From the NCBI RefSeq assembly GCF_003635115.1, contig NZ_RBXJ01000002.1, forward strand, positions 496,001 to 560,000: a stretch of 64,000 nt of DNA, in the 5' to 3' direction. The notes under the pieces are model-generated. The model worked only from the letters and a program-made list of their open reading frames with translations, did no database searches and was not told where the DNA came from. Shown here piece by piece: positions 8,830 through 16,301 of this stretch (position 1 is the first letter of the stretch; each line of letters begins with the position of its first letter). The DNA comes from Microbacterium sp. AG1240. Its GTDB lineage: Bacteria; Actinomycetota; Actinomycetes; Actinomycetales; Microbacteriaceae. Position numbers and translations under genes: made by a program.

Positions 8830-9039
8830 ATGACGATCGAGCCGGGCATTTACGAGCACTTCACGGGCCGTCGCTACGAGGTGGTGGGCGTCGGAGCGCA
8901 CAGCGAGACCGAGGAGCCGTTCGTGTTCTACCGGGCCCTCTACGGCGACTACGGCTTCTGGGTGCGATCCGCAGCGATGTTCGCCGAGACAGTCGAGCGC
9001 GACGGGTACGTCGGGCCGCGGTTCTTCCGCGTCGCCTGA
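8830..9039 (+). CDS. DUF1653 family protein
   Basis: A 69-residue single-domain protein with the family pattern: GIYEHFTGRRYEVVGVGAHSETEEPFV, VFYRALYGDYGFWVRSAAMF and a closing GPRFFRV. A GGGAAGGGAA ribosome site precedes ATG 8830, and a TAGCAT box lies about 40 bases upstream. Function unknown. Confidence 0.85.
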   Translation: MTIEPGIYEHFTGRRYEVVGVGAHSETEEPFVFYRALYGDYGFWVRSAAMFAETVERDGYVGPRFFRVA

Positions 9040-9166
9040 CTCGTCGGGGCGCGACCAAGAGCGGTGCCCGCGTCTTCGCGCACCGGCGCGTGAGGCTCCG
9101 CGCGGAAGGGTCTGTTTGTCCTCACGACCTGGGGAAACAGCTCGGGTTGATGTCGGAGGCCCCTGC

Positions 9167-9187
9167 GATAATCGAACATATGAACGA
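9167..9187 (+). promoter_or_regulatory. Extended -10 and LexA-like site over the start of the 13E12 gene
   Basis: TGC-GATAAT ends 7 bases before ATG 9180, giving a leaderless start. Bases 9172-9187 read TCGAAC-ATAT-GAACGA, a 10-of-12 match to the actinobacterial SOS box TCGAAC-N4-GTTCGA, overlapping the start codon. Confidence 0.5.
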
Positions 9188-10601
9188 CACGATCGATGCG
9201 CTTCGCGACCTCGGGTCGCGACTGGGCGAGGTCGTGTCCGGAGCGCTCGGTACCGCGGCCATGCGGGGGTGGTCCGACGACGAGGTGATGGCGGTGATGG
9301 ATGCTGCCGCGACGCTCTCGCGCCGTGCGGAGGCGTTGATCGCCGAGGCCGCCGGTGCGGTTCAGACCAGATCGGATTCTCCGGTCGCCGCGGAGCGGAT
9401 GACGACGAGGTTCGGGTGTCGGAACGTTCGCGAGTTCGTGCAGCGTGTCACGCGGGTCTCGGGGAGGACGGCCGGCGATTACGTGCGGGCGGGTGTCGCG
9501 ACCGCGTCCGCCCTCTCCGTGCTCACCGGTGAGGTGCTGCCCGCGCGGTACCCGGCCATGCGTGCCGCCCTGGCCGACGGTGCCGTGGGAGTCGACGCGG
9601 TCGTCGCTGTGGTGCAGACGCTCGACTCCGCGGCGATCGACTCCCACGAGGCGCGGACCGCGGCCGACGCCGAGTTGGCCGCAGCGGCCCGCGGCGGCGG
9701 AGCGGGCGGGGGCGGGCTGCCCTCCGCCGACGAGCTGAGATTGCAGGCGCAGGTGTGGGCTGCCTACCTCGACCCCGACGGCGCGGAGCCCCGCGATGAG
9801 GCGGCGCAGCGCAAGCGCGGTGTGACGCTCGGGAGGTGCCGCGACGGGCTCGTGCCGCTGCGAGGCGACCTCCTGCCCGACGTCGCCGCGCAACTGAAGC
9901 GCGCGATCGATGCGATCGTCCATCCGCGCGCCGGCCGCGTGCACTTCACCGACGACGGCGACGACGGTGGTGGAGGCGAGGAGGCGGAGTGCCCGCCCGA
10001 TCCCCGTACGCACCCGCAGAAGAATCACGACGCGCTGGCCACGATCGTGACCGTCGCTGCCCGCTCCGGCCAACTGCCCACGATCGGGGGCGCCGCCCCG
10101 ACGCTGGTCGTGTCGGTGCGGGCCGACGACCTCGCTACCGGCGAGGGGGTGGGGCACATCGACGGCATCGACGAACCCGTCCCGATGGCCGTGGTGCGCC
10201 ACGTGGGATGCACCGGCGGCATCTACCGCACCACGCTCGCACGCAACGGCCGCATCGAGCGAGTAGAGGTCGTCGACCGCGTCTTCAACGCCCACCAACG
10301 CCGTGCGATCACCCTTCGAGACGGCGGATGCATCATCCCCGGCTGCGACGTTCCGGCCGCGTGGTGCGAGATCCACCACGTTCGCGAACACGCCCGCGGC
10401 GGACCCACCAGCACCGACAACGGGGTGCTGCTCTGCTGGCATCACCACCGCACCCTCGACACCAACGGATGGCACATCCGCATGCGCGGCGGCATTCCCG
10501 AAGTGCGTGGTCCGAGTTGGTGGGATCCCGCGGGCACGTGGCGCCCCGTCACGAAATCACCCACCCGCATCCGCGACCAGTTCCTCGCGCTTCGCAACTG
10601 A
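9180..10601 (+). CDS. DUF222/HNH endonuclease, 13E12 repeat family
   Basis: A 473-residue protein with an N-terminal DUF222 helical domain and a C-terminal HNH nuclease (residues about 370-440): GCIIPGCDVPAAWCEIHHVREHARGG and GVLLCWHHHRTLDTNGWHI. The two CxxC-like pairs and the HHV...H residues are present, so it should be catalytically competent. The family is multicopy in actinobacterial genomes and often under LexA control; the SOS-like site at the start agrees. ATG 9180 is chosen over ATG 9150 because of the leaderless -10 box. Confidence 0.85.
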   Translation: MNDTIDALRDLGSRLGEVVSGALGTAAMRGWSDDEVMAVMDAAATLSRRAEALIAEAAGAVQTRSDSPVAAERMTTRFGCRNVREFVQRVTRVSGRTAGDYVRAGVATASALSVLTGEVLPARYPAMRAALADGAVGVDAVVAVVQTLDSAAIDSHEARTAADAELAAAARGGGAGGGGLPSADELRLQAQVWAAYLDPDGAEPRDEAAQRKRGVTLGRCRDGLVPLRGDLLPDVAAQLKRAIDAIVHPRAGRVHFTDDGDDGGGGEEAECPPDPRTHPQKNHDALATIVTVAARSGQLPTIGGAAPTLVVSVRADDLATGEGVGHIDGIDEPVPMAVVRHVGCTGGIYRTTLARNGRIERVEVVDRVFNAHQRRAITLRDGGCIIPGCDVPAAWCEIHHVREHARGGPTSTDNGVLLCWHHHRTLDTNGWHIRMRGGIPEVRGPSWWDPAGTWRPVTKSPTRIRDQFLALRN

Positions 10602-10650
10602 ACGGCGCCCGCGTGTGCCGACATCCGAAACCTCACCGGCTGACGTCTCG

Positions 10651-10923
10651 CTAGACGCGCCTGCGCGCCGCGCGGATCAGGAGACTGATCGCCATTGCGG
10701 CGATGACGACGAGCGCCGCCGCCCACGGCCACACGCTGATCGGCCACCCGGCGAGCGTCTGCGGACCGATCGTGCCGCAGACGCTTTTCGCGGGGTCGGA
10801 AGAATCGTTGCACCACCCTCCGGAGATCATCGGAGCCAGCAGGAGAGTCGCGATGATCGCCGCGATCACCGCGCCGACGATGATCACGGCGGCGCGCTCT
10901 GCACGGGGGAGGGGCTCGTCCAC
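10651..10923 (-). CDS. Small membrane protein with two spans
   Basis: A 90-residue protein: hydrophobic span at about 11-32, a loop with two cysteines (GGWCNDSSDPAKSVCGT) that may form a disulfide outside, a second span at about 63-84, and an Arg-rich end. Start GTG 10923 has TACGAT 6 bases upstream (leaderless); the longer open frame reaching back into rtcB is not used. Unknown function. Confidence 0.65.
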   Translation of the reverse strand: MDEPLPRAERAAVIIVGAVIAAIIATLLLAPMISGGWCNDSSDPAKSVCGTIGPQTLAGWPISVWPWAAALVVIAAMAISLLIRAARRRV

Positions 10924-10929
10924 GGCTCG

Positions 10930-10935
10930 ATCGTA
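10930..10935 (-). promoter_or_regulatory. -10 box of the 10651-10923 gene, leaderless
   Basis: TACGAT on the minus strand, 6 bases before GTG 10923. Confidence 0.45.
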
Positions 10936-10946
10936 GGCTCCCAGGG

Positions 10947-10976
10947 TTGCGCGACGCCCGGGCGTGTCGCTATCGT
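10947..10976 (+). promoter_or_regulatory. Promoter for the rtcB leader transcript
   Basis: TTGCGC, an 18-base spacer, then TATCGT at 10971-10976. The transcript would carry a GTGTC-ACC-GACAC hairpin, a 30-codon ORF and a second hairpin before rtcB. Confidence 0.5.
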
Positions 10977-11028
10977 TGCGAAGCTGTGTCACCGACACGG
11001 CGCAAGGCAGGTCGAGAGGAACGACGAG

Positions 11029-11121
11029 ATGAACCCGCAGCGGGATCGTCAGTACGCGCCGGTTCTGGAACTCACGTTCCAGCACCGTTACGAGTCGTAC
11101 CCTCCGGCGCCGGCCGTGTAG
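11029..11121 (+). CDS. 30-residue leader ORF upstream of rtcB
   Basis: ATG 11029 follows GAGAGGAACGACGAG, a usable ribosome site, and reads MNPQRDRQYAPVLELTFQH and on to PPAPAV, ending 18 bases before a terminator-like hairpin. The peptide is rich in Pro, Arg and Tyr. It could be a regulatory leader or a small protein. I do not recognise it. Confidence 0.4.
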   Translation: MNPQRDRQYAPVLELTFQHRYESYPPAPAV

Positions 11122-11138
11122 CAGCATCCGCTTCTTCC

Positions 11139-11175
11139 ACGCCCCGCACCGCACAGGTTCGGGGCGTTCTTCTTT
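11139..11175 (+). terminator. Hairpin with T-rich tail between the leader ORF and rtcB
   Basis: ACGCCCCG / CGGGGCGT, an 8-bp perfect stem with a 13-base loop, followed by TTCTTCTTT. It would end the leader transcript unless read through, 88 bases before rtcB. Confidence 0.65.
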
Positions 11176-11262
11176 CCGCAGCAGCGTCGAGAGCAACCCG
11201 TCGGGCCGTGCCGCCCCGCCACGCAATCGCGCGATCTCGCGCACCGACGAAGGAAAGAAATC

Positions 11263-12432
11263 ATGGAAAGGCTCACGAACCGCTTGTTCTCGTGGGCGAG
11301 CCTGATCGACGAGAAGACCGTCGACCAGGCCCGCACCTCGGCGAGCATGCCGTTCATCCACCCCCACCTCGCGCTCATGCCCGACGCCCACCTCGGGCTC
11401 GGTGCGACCGTGGGGTCGGTCATCCCGACGCTCGGGGCGATCATGCCCGCGGCCGTCGGAGTGGACATCGGATGCGGGATGATCGCCGTGAAGACCCAGT
11501 TCACCCGCTCCGACCTGGACGGGCGTGATCTGTCCGAGCTGCGCGAGCAGATCGAGCGGTCGATCCCGCTGTCGGCGGGTCGCGACAACCGCAAGATCGT
11601 CGCGACGGCCGAGCCGCGCGTGGCGGAGCTCGAAGCGCTCGCCGAAGTGGCCGAGTTCGACCCGGCCACCTACGCGAAGCACTGGCGCAACCAGCTCGGG
11701 TCGCTGGGCAGCGGTAACCACTTCATCGAAGTGTCGGTCGACGAGAGCGACACGGTGTGGATGTTCCTCCACTCAGGATCGCGGGGCGTGGGCAACAAGA
11801 TCGCGCAGCACCACATCAAGGTCGCGCAGCGTCTGGCGAAGCAGTGGTGGATCGAGCTGCCGAACCCCGACCTCGCCTACCTCGTGGAGGGGACGCCGGA
11901 GTTCGCGGCCTACATCCGGGAGCTCCGGTGGGCGCAGCGGTTCGCACTCCTCAACCGCGAGGAGATGATGGACCGCGTCGCGAACCAGCTCGGCCGCTTC
12001 CTCGGGGTCGCTGTCGAGGAGCGCGAGCGCATCAACTGCCACCACAACTTCACCGAGTCGGAGATGCACTTCGGCAAGCGCGTGTGGGTGTCGCGCAAGG
12101 GCGCGATCATGGCCGACGAGGGTCGGCCGGGGCTGATCCCCGGGTCGATGGGTACGGCGTCGTACGTGGTCACCGGCAAGGGGAACCCCCTGGCTCTGAA
12201 CTCGTCGCCGCACGGAGCGGGTCGGGAGTACTCCCGCTCGGCTGCCCGCAAGACCTTCACGCACGAGCAGCTGCGCGAGGCGATGGTGGGCATCGAGTAC
12301 CGCGACACCGATGCGTTCCTCGACGAGATCCCGGCGGCGTACAAGCCGATCGACCGGGTGATGGCGGATGCTGCCGACCTCGTGTCAGTGCGGCACACGC
12401 TGCGTCAGCTGGTGAACGTCAAGGGCGACTGA
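11263..12432 (+). CDS. rtcB: RNA-splicing ligase RtcB
   Basis: Mn/GTP-dependent ligase that joins 2',3'-cyclic phosphate (or 3'-phosphate) and 5'-OH RNA ends. Seen: MPDAHLGLGATVGSVIP, VGVDIGCGM (metal-binding Cys), LGSGNHFIE, HSGSRGVGNKIAQHH, NCHHNF, PGSMGTASYVVTGKGN and the HGAGREYSR guanylylated-His motif near 320. The length of 389 residues is that of the short bacterial form. It is alone, without rtcA or archease. Upstream lie a leader ORF and a hairpin, so expression may be attenuated. Likely role is RNA or tRNA repair. Confidence 0.95.
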   Translation: MERLTNRLFSWASLIDEKTVDQARTSASMPFIHPHLALMPDAHLGLGATVGSVIPTLGAIMPAAVGVDIGCGMIAVKTQFTRSDLDGRDLSELREQIERSIPLSAGRDNRKIVATAEPRVAELEALAEVAEFDPATYAKHWRNQLGSLGSGNHFIEVSVDESDTVWMFLHSGSRGVGNKIAQHHIKVAQRLAKQWWIELPNPDLAYLVEGTPEFAAYIRELRWAQRFALLNREEMMDRVANQLGRFLGVAVEERERINCHHNFTESEMHFGKRVWVSRKGAIMADEGRPGLIPGSMGTASYVVTGKGNPLALNSSPHGAGREYSRSAARKTFTHEQLREAMVGIEYRDTDAFLDEIPAAYKPIDRVMADAADLVSVRHTLRQLVNVKGD

Positions 12433-12439
12433 CGTGAGG

Positions 12440-12470
12440 GGAGGGGTCGGGCATGGTGCCCGGCCCCTCC
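12440..12470 (+). terminator. rtcB terminator
   Basis: GGAGGGGTCGGGC / GCCCGGCCCCTCC, a 13-bp stem with one G-U pair and loop ATGGT, then TTCCTC, right after rtcB. Confidence 0.8.
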
Positions 12471-12492
12471 TTCCTCACCGTCGACGGACACG

Positions 12493-12987
12493 TCACCCAC
12501 GCCTGACGGGGTCGGCGTCCGGCCGGTGCCTGCGGGGTATCACGCACATCGCGACGCACAGGGCGAAACTCGCGGCCGACCAGGCGAACGTGGCGGGTGC
12601 GAGCGTCGATTGCTCGCCGTAGCGGAGGAGATGGAATCCGATGGTGAGGGGCACCGTGACGGCGACCACGACGAACGCCCATCGTGGATAGGAGTCGGGG
12701 TGCGGCACGAACGCTCGCCGGACGATCAGGAGCACGAGCACGACCGAGAGGATCACAGCGGCCCACAGCAGTGCGCCCGCCGATCCATCAGCGGTGACCG
12801 GCCCCCCGAACCGGCGTCCCGAGGCCCCGGCTCCGGACCCGACGAAGAACAGTGCGGCGAAGGGCAGCAGCACCCACATCGCCACGTCGAGAACATGGCC
12901 CGAACGTCGGATCGGTGGTCGATGACCTCGACGCCATTTCCGGCGCGACCCGGTGTGGCCGTCAGGCGCGAGGTCGTCGTCCGACAC
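12493..12987 (-). CDS. Membrane protein with about four spans
   Basis: A 164-residue protein with a basic cytoplasmic N-terminus (SRRKWRRGHRPPIRR), four hydrophobic segments (about 33-50, 68-87, 103-120, 132-150) and an Arg-rich tail. No family recognised. It reads GTG 12987 as start. It is the last host gene before the prophage, and its promoter region lies between it and attL. Confidence 0.6.
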   Translation of the reverse strand: MSDDDLAPDGHTGSRRKWRRGHRPPIRRSGHVLDVAMWVLLPFAALFFVGSGAGASGRRFGGPVTADGSAGALLWAAVILSVVLVLLIVRRAFVPHPDSYPRWAFVVVAVTVPLTIGFHLLRYGEQSTLAPATFAWSAASFALCVAMCVIPRRHRPDADPVRRG

Positions 12988-13146
12988 AGCCGCCCCTCAG
13001 ATCGCGGTGGTGATATCGCGGAGTTCGGCGCGCGTTGTCGAGAACCGCATCGACGACGAGCCACGTCCTCACCGAGATCATCTCGGGAGGGTGCCCATCA
13101 TCCTCGGATCGGTGCAACGTGCGAACCCGCACGATCTGCACCTGTG

Positions 13147-13196
13147 GTGCCCCCGACTGGAATCGAACCAGCGACCTTTGGTACCGGAAACCAACG
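13147..13196. repeat. attL: left copy of the 50-bp att core
   Basis: Identical over 50 bp to 53214-53263. It contains the 3' part of tRNA-Arg(CCG), from the anticodon stem to the discriminator base, and is not a functional tRNA here. The match ends in CCAACG; the next base starts a second copy of CCAACGG repeats. Confidence 0.95.
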
Positions 13197-13201
13197 GAAC
13201 A

Positions 13202-13257
13202 TGTCGGTTTCGACTTGCCAACGGTCCTCAACGGTTGCTAACCTGTCGATACAGACA
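13202..13257. promoter_or_regulatory. Two phage operator-like sites beside attL
   Basis: TGTCGGTTTCGACT at 13202-13215 and TGTCGATACAGACA at 13244-13257 resemble three sites in the repressor/Cro region (consensus TRTCGATAYCGACA). They lie upstream of the integrase and may let the repressor act on its transcription. CCAACGG or TCAACGG also occurs at 13191, 13218 and 13228 and could be integrase arm sites. The rest of 13197-13426 shows nothing else I can name. Confidence 0.5.
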
Positions 13258-13426
13258 GCAGCGGGCGGTAGCGGCAGGCAACTAAGGCTACTCGCATCGG
13301 CTACACGAATCCTTGGCCGGAAGGAACCAGCGGTGACGCACGTCGTACGCACGAGAAGAAGACCAGGGGCCAATGACGTCCCCGGGTCAAAGACCGAGAT
13401 CGAACACAAGAAGAAGCGGGGTCCGC

Positions 13427-14704
13427 ATGAGGGGCAAAGGCGAGGGCGCGGTGTATCGCGTGCCGAAGGACCAGTCTCAACCTCTGAAGCACTGGGCCGC
13501 GGCCGTCGAGCTCCCGAATCCCACGGGCAGGGCAGCGGATCGACGCCGCAAGGTCGTTCGTGGGAAGAGCCGCAAGGAAGCTCAGGACAAGCTGCGCGAG
13601 CTGCAGGCCGAGTTGAAACGGAAAGGCGACCTTCGCACGAGCAGCAGCAGCGTGGAACAGTGGTTCGCGTACTGGCTTGAGAACTACGCCAAGCCCGATC
13701 TCCGCCCCAAGGCTTTCGGATCGTGCCGGTCGACCGTGCGGGCGCAGATCATCCCCTCTCTGGGGGCAAAAACACGAGTCGACAAAGTCACCCCCGCGAT
13801 GGTCAAGCGGCTTCGGGCCGACATCGTGGGGAAGGGCCTGTCTCCGACGTACGCCCGCAACGCGCACCACATCCTCGCCAAGTCCCTCACGGACGCCGCC
13901 GGCGAGGGCCTCATTCCGTCGAACCCCGCCGACTATGTGACGCCGCCCCGTAAGGGCGCGAAGTCTCTCGACGTGCTCGACCTTGACGAAGCCATCGCCC
14001 TGTTGCTGGCGATCAAGACCCGCCCCGACGCTGCACGCTGGGCAGCGTCACTTCTCACCGGCGCGCGCCGGGGCGAAGTCATCGGCATCGAGCGAGACCG
14101 GGTTGGCGACGTCCTCGACCTGTCCTGGCAGCTGCAGCGTCTCACCTGGCACCACAAGTGCGGTGCCGAGCCCGAGAAGGGCCCCTGGCCCTGCGGGTAC
14201 CTGCGCCCCGCATCCTGCCCGCATCGTTCGCTCGAGCTGCGCGCGGACTTCGAGTACCGCCACGTTGAGGGCGGTCTGTACTGGACGCGGCCGAAGTCCA
14301 GTGCCGGGTGGCGCATCATCCCGCTCGTCGACCCGCTGCGGAGCATCCTGCGCGCGCACATGGAGAGCACGGAACCCGGCGCCCACAACCTGCTGTTCAC
14401 CACCCCTACCGGGGCAGCGCGCGACCCCGATTGGGACTCGAAGCAGTGGCACACGCTCATGGTCGAGACGTTCGGGCCCGAACGCACCGTGCGCCTGCAC
14501 GACGTTCGTCACACCACCGTCGATCTGCTGTACCACGCCGGCGTGCCCGAGGATCTGATTACCGAAATCGTCGGTCACTCGATGCGCAGCATGACCCGCT
14601 CCTATAAGTCGAGGAGCGACATCACCAGGCTTCGTGACGCGATGACTCAGTTCTCTGCGCTGTTCACGCCGCCGACAGAACGTACGCCCGAAATAGCCGG
14701 GTAG
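13427..14704 (+). CDS. int: Phage integrase, tyrosine recombinase
   Basis: Site-specific recombinase expected to insert and excise the prophage at the tRNA-Arg site. 425 residues from ATG 13427: an N-terminal arm-binding part (GEGAVYRVPK...RGKSRKEAQDKLRELQ), a core-binding domain and the catalytic domain with Arg in TGARRGEVIG, HDVRHTTVD (H-x-x-R), GHS and the nucleophile in TRSYKS. A longer open frame begins at 13373 but the first 18 residues are not integrase-like. It is the gene nearest attL, the usual place. It overlaps the convergent ImmA gene by 41 bases. Confidence 0.92.
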   Translation: MRGKGEGAVYRVPKDQSQPLKHWAAAVELPNPTGRAADRRRKVVRGKSRKEAQDKLRELQAELKRKGDLRTSSSSVEQWFAYWLENYAKPDLRPKAFGSCRSTVRAQIIPSLGAKTRVDKVTPAMVKRLRADIVGKGLSPTYARNAHHILAKSLTDAAGEGLIPSNPADYVTPPRKGAKSLDVLDLDEAIALLLAIKTRPDAARWAASLLTGARRGEVIGIERDRVGDVLDLSWQLQRLTWHHKCGAEPEKGPWPCGYLRPASCPHRSLELRADFEYRHVEGGLYWTRPKSSAGWRIIPLVDPLRSILRAHMESTEPGAHNLLFTTPTGAARDPDWDSKQWHTLMVETFGPERTVRLHDVRHTTVDLLYHAGVPEDLITEIVGHSMRSMTRSYKSRSDITRLRDAMTQFSALFTPPTERTPEIAG

Positions 14705-15065
14705 TCACGCCGAGCTCCGCGCAGATCTTCTGTTCGTCGGGGCACCACTTGTACAGGTCGGCGAGTTCGTCCGGATCGATCAGATTCCGGGCCGCGAATT
14801 CGTCGGCCTGTTTCTCGTGTTTGGGGCGATCGTCAGGATGCGCGAGCGCGCCGTGCCCGATCTCATGGGACAGGATCAGCCTCTGCGCCCCAGCGCGGAG
14901 CTTTGAGCTGACCAGGATGGTGTTGTACTCGGGAAGCCACAGCCCGTGTCCGGTTCGAAGAGTGCGGACGACGACGTCGATGCCGAGGTCGTGGGCGTGC
15001 TGCCAGGGGTCGTACGCGCGCCCCCTAGGGGTGCCCCTGCTCGTCTTCGTCGAGTTCAGCATCAT
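14664..15065 (-). CDS. ImmA/IrrE-type metallopeptidase
   Basis: 133 residues with the zinc motif SHEIGHGALAH at about 66-76 and a downstream Glu (KQADEFAARNL) that completes the gluzincin-like site. In ICEBs1 and related phages ImmA cleaves the neighbouring repressor to trigger induction; the adjacent upstream repressor gene fits that role here. It overlaps the repressor gene by 41 bases, implying coupling. The exact start (15065 or 15062) follows GCAGGA. Confidence 0.88.
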   Translation of the reverse strand: MMLNSTKTSRGTPRGRAYDPWQHAHDLGIDVVVRTLRTGHGLWLPEYNTILVSSKLRAGAQRLILSHEIGHGALAHPDDRPKHEKQADEFAARNLIDPDELADLYKWCPDEQKICAELGVTTRLFRAYVLSAA

Positions 15066-15405
15066 GTCCTGCTGCCCCCCGCAGCTTGGCAACCTCTTCG
15101 TCAGTCATGTCGACCGGCTTCTTCCGGTGTGCGTCGAGGCTAATCGGGGCTTCAGACACAGAGTCCATGCCGAGATCCTTCAGAGCTTCATGAAGCACAT
15201 CGCCGGGGTCCGCTCCCAGCGCGCGCGCCATCACCACAAGGTCGGTCGCAGTGATTGGGGCATTGCCCTTCAGCTTCTTCTGCAGCGTCGGTTCCGGTAT
15301 GCCGGAGCGCTCGGAGAAGACCGGCTGCGTCAGCCGGCGTTTCTTATACAGCCCCGTGAAGACGTCCGACAACGCTCGACTGATGGGGGTGATCTCCGAA
15401 GCCAT
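15025..15405 (-). CDS. Phage repressor, helix-turn-helix (XRE type)
   Basis: 126 residues. An HTH domain spans about 8-65 (LYKKRRLTQPVFSERSGIPEPTLQKKLKG), followed by an acidic tail that could be the ImmA target. Start ATG 15405 has CTGGAGG just upstream. It is divergent from the Cro-like gene at 15498, across 92 bases holding three operator-like palindromes. Inferred to be the immunity repressor maintaining lysogeny. Confidence 0.88.
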   Translation of the reverse strand: MASEITPISRALSDVFTGLYKKRRLTQPVFSERSGIPEPTLQKKLKGNAPITATDLVVMARALGADPGDVLHEALKDLGMDSVSEAPISLDAHRKKPVDMTDEEVAKLRGAAGHDAELDEDEQGHP

Positions 15406-15429
15406 GCCTCCAGGGTATGACGGGAAACC

Positions 15430-15504
15430 TGCCGATTTCGACAAGAAAAGTCCCTGAACGGCTTGCACCTATCGATACCGAGAGGTAGCCTATCGATATG
15501 GACA
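15430..15504. promoter_or_regulatory. Lysogeny switch: three operators and a divergent promoter pair
   Basis: Operator-like 14-mers lie at 15430-15443 (TGCCGATTTCGACA), 15470-15483 (TATCGATACCGAGA) and 15491-15504 (TATCGATATGGACA). The rightward promoter is TTGCAC at 15463, a 17-base spacer holding the middle operator, and TAGCCT at 15486-15491. It gives a leaderless start at ATG 15498, which the third operator covers. The first operator lies where the leftward repressor promoter should be. Confidence 0.7.
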
Positions 15505-15719
15505 AGAACCGGGTCACCAAGCAGATCGCGAGAAGAGTCTCGTCCGCCATTGCGGACCGTGGATTCGACGTCCAGAGCGTCGCACAAGCCGCCGACATCA
15601 CCACACCCGACCTGACCGACCGCCTCCAGGGGCGCGTCGAGTTCGAGGTCGACGTGCTGGTGCGTGTCGGCGGCTTTATGCGTTTCCCCGTCACACGATT
15701 CATGGAGGTGGCCGCGTGA
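15498..15719 (+). CDS. Cro-like small helix-turn-helix protein
   Basis: 73 residues with an HTH-like region (IADRGFDVQSVAQAADITTPDLTDRLQG). First gene of the rightward early operon and opposite the repressor, hence probably the Cro counterpart. Leaderless from TAGCCT; an operator overlaps its start codon. It overlaps the next gene by 4 bases. Confidence 0.75.
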   Translation: MDKNRVTKQIARRVSSAIADRGFDVQSVAQAADITTPDLTDRLQGRVEFEVDVLVRVGGFMRFPVTRFMEVAA

Positions 15720-15919
15720 GCGCGGAACTCGACAAACTCAGCTACTCGGTCGCGAACCTCGCGATCGCCACGGACCTCTCGGTCGACACGATCCAGAAAG
15801 CGATCAAGGCCGGCGACCTCAAGGCGAAGTTCTACGGCACCAAGCCGGTGGTGAGAAAGATCCACGCCGAGGCATGGCTCGACTCGCTCCCTGAAGAGAG
15901 CTCGAGAGCGAACCGATGA
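15716..15919 (+). CDS. Excisionase/MerR-like DNA-binding protein
   Basis: 67 residues with YSVANLAIATDLSVDTIQKAIKAGDLKAKFYGTKPVVRKIHAEAWLDSL, the winged-helix layout of excisionase or helix-turn-helix 17 proteins. Position just after Cro fits a role in excision or early regulation. Confidence 0.7.
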   Translation: MSAELDKLSYSVANLAIATDLSVDTIQKAIKAGDLKAKFYGTKPVVRKIHAEAWLDSLPEESSRANR

Positions 15920-16098
15920 ACGGCTTCGACCTCCTCACATGGATCCTCTGCCTCGCGTTCCTGTACGCGTGCTTCCGGGTCGCGGTCTTCATGCATCAGG
16001 TGCACGAGCCTGTCGACGAGTGGTGCTCCGACATCGACACCGTCGTCGACATGCAGGACGCGCACGACGCGCGGATGCGGCGGGAGGTACGGCTGTGA
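15916..16098 (+). CDS. Small membrane protein, early operon
   Basis: 60 residues with one N-terminal span (about 4-25) and an acidic-then-basic tail. Overlaps its neighbours by 4 bases on both sides. Unknown function. Confidence 0.55.
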   Translation: MNGFDLLTWILCLAFLYACFRVAVFMHQVHEPVDEWCSDIDTVVDMQDAHDARMRREVRL

Positions 16099-16301
16099 CT
16101 CGTGACGTGATGACGCTGAAGCGGGGTGAGCACGTGATGGTGCACGAGTCCAAGCACGTCACCCGCCACGCCGTGTTCGCCGGTGTCGTCGGTGGTCGCA
16201 TCGTCGTCGACAACTCCCTCTCCCTCCTCGACTACCCGTTGGACACCGAGTATCCGCAGGTGAAGGACATGTCCGGGCGGATCATCCGCCCCTCGCCCTA
16301 A
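16095..16301 (+). CDS. Small phage protein of unknown function
   Basis: 68 residues from GTG 16095, which overlaps the previous stop; GGGAGG lies 7 bases upstream. Sequence features are LKRGEHVMVHESKHVTRHAVFAG and a central hydrophobic beta stretch. Not recognised. Confidence 0.55.
   Translation: MTRDVMTLKRGEHVMVHESKHVTRHAVFAGVVGGRIVVDNSLSLLDYPLDTEYPQVKDMSGRIIRPSP

Noticed and set aside
13147..13196. tRNA gene at attL
   Set aside because: Only the 3' part of tRNA-Arg is present; it lacks acceptor 5' strand and D arm, so it is the att core only.
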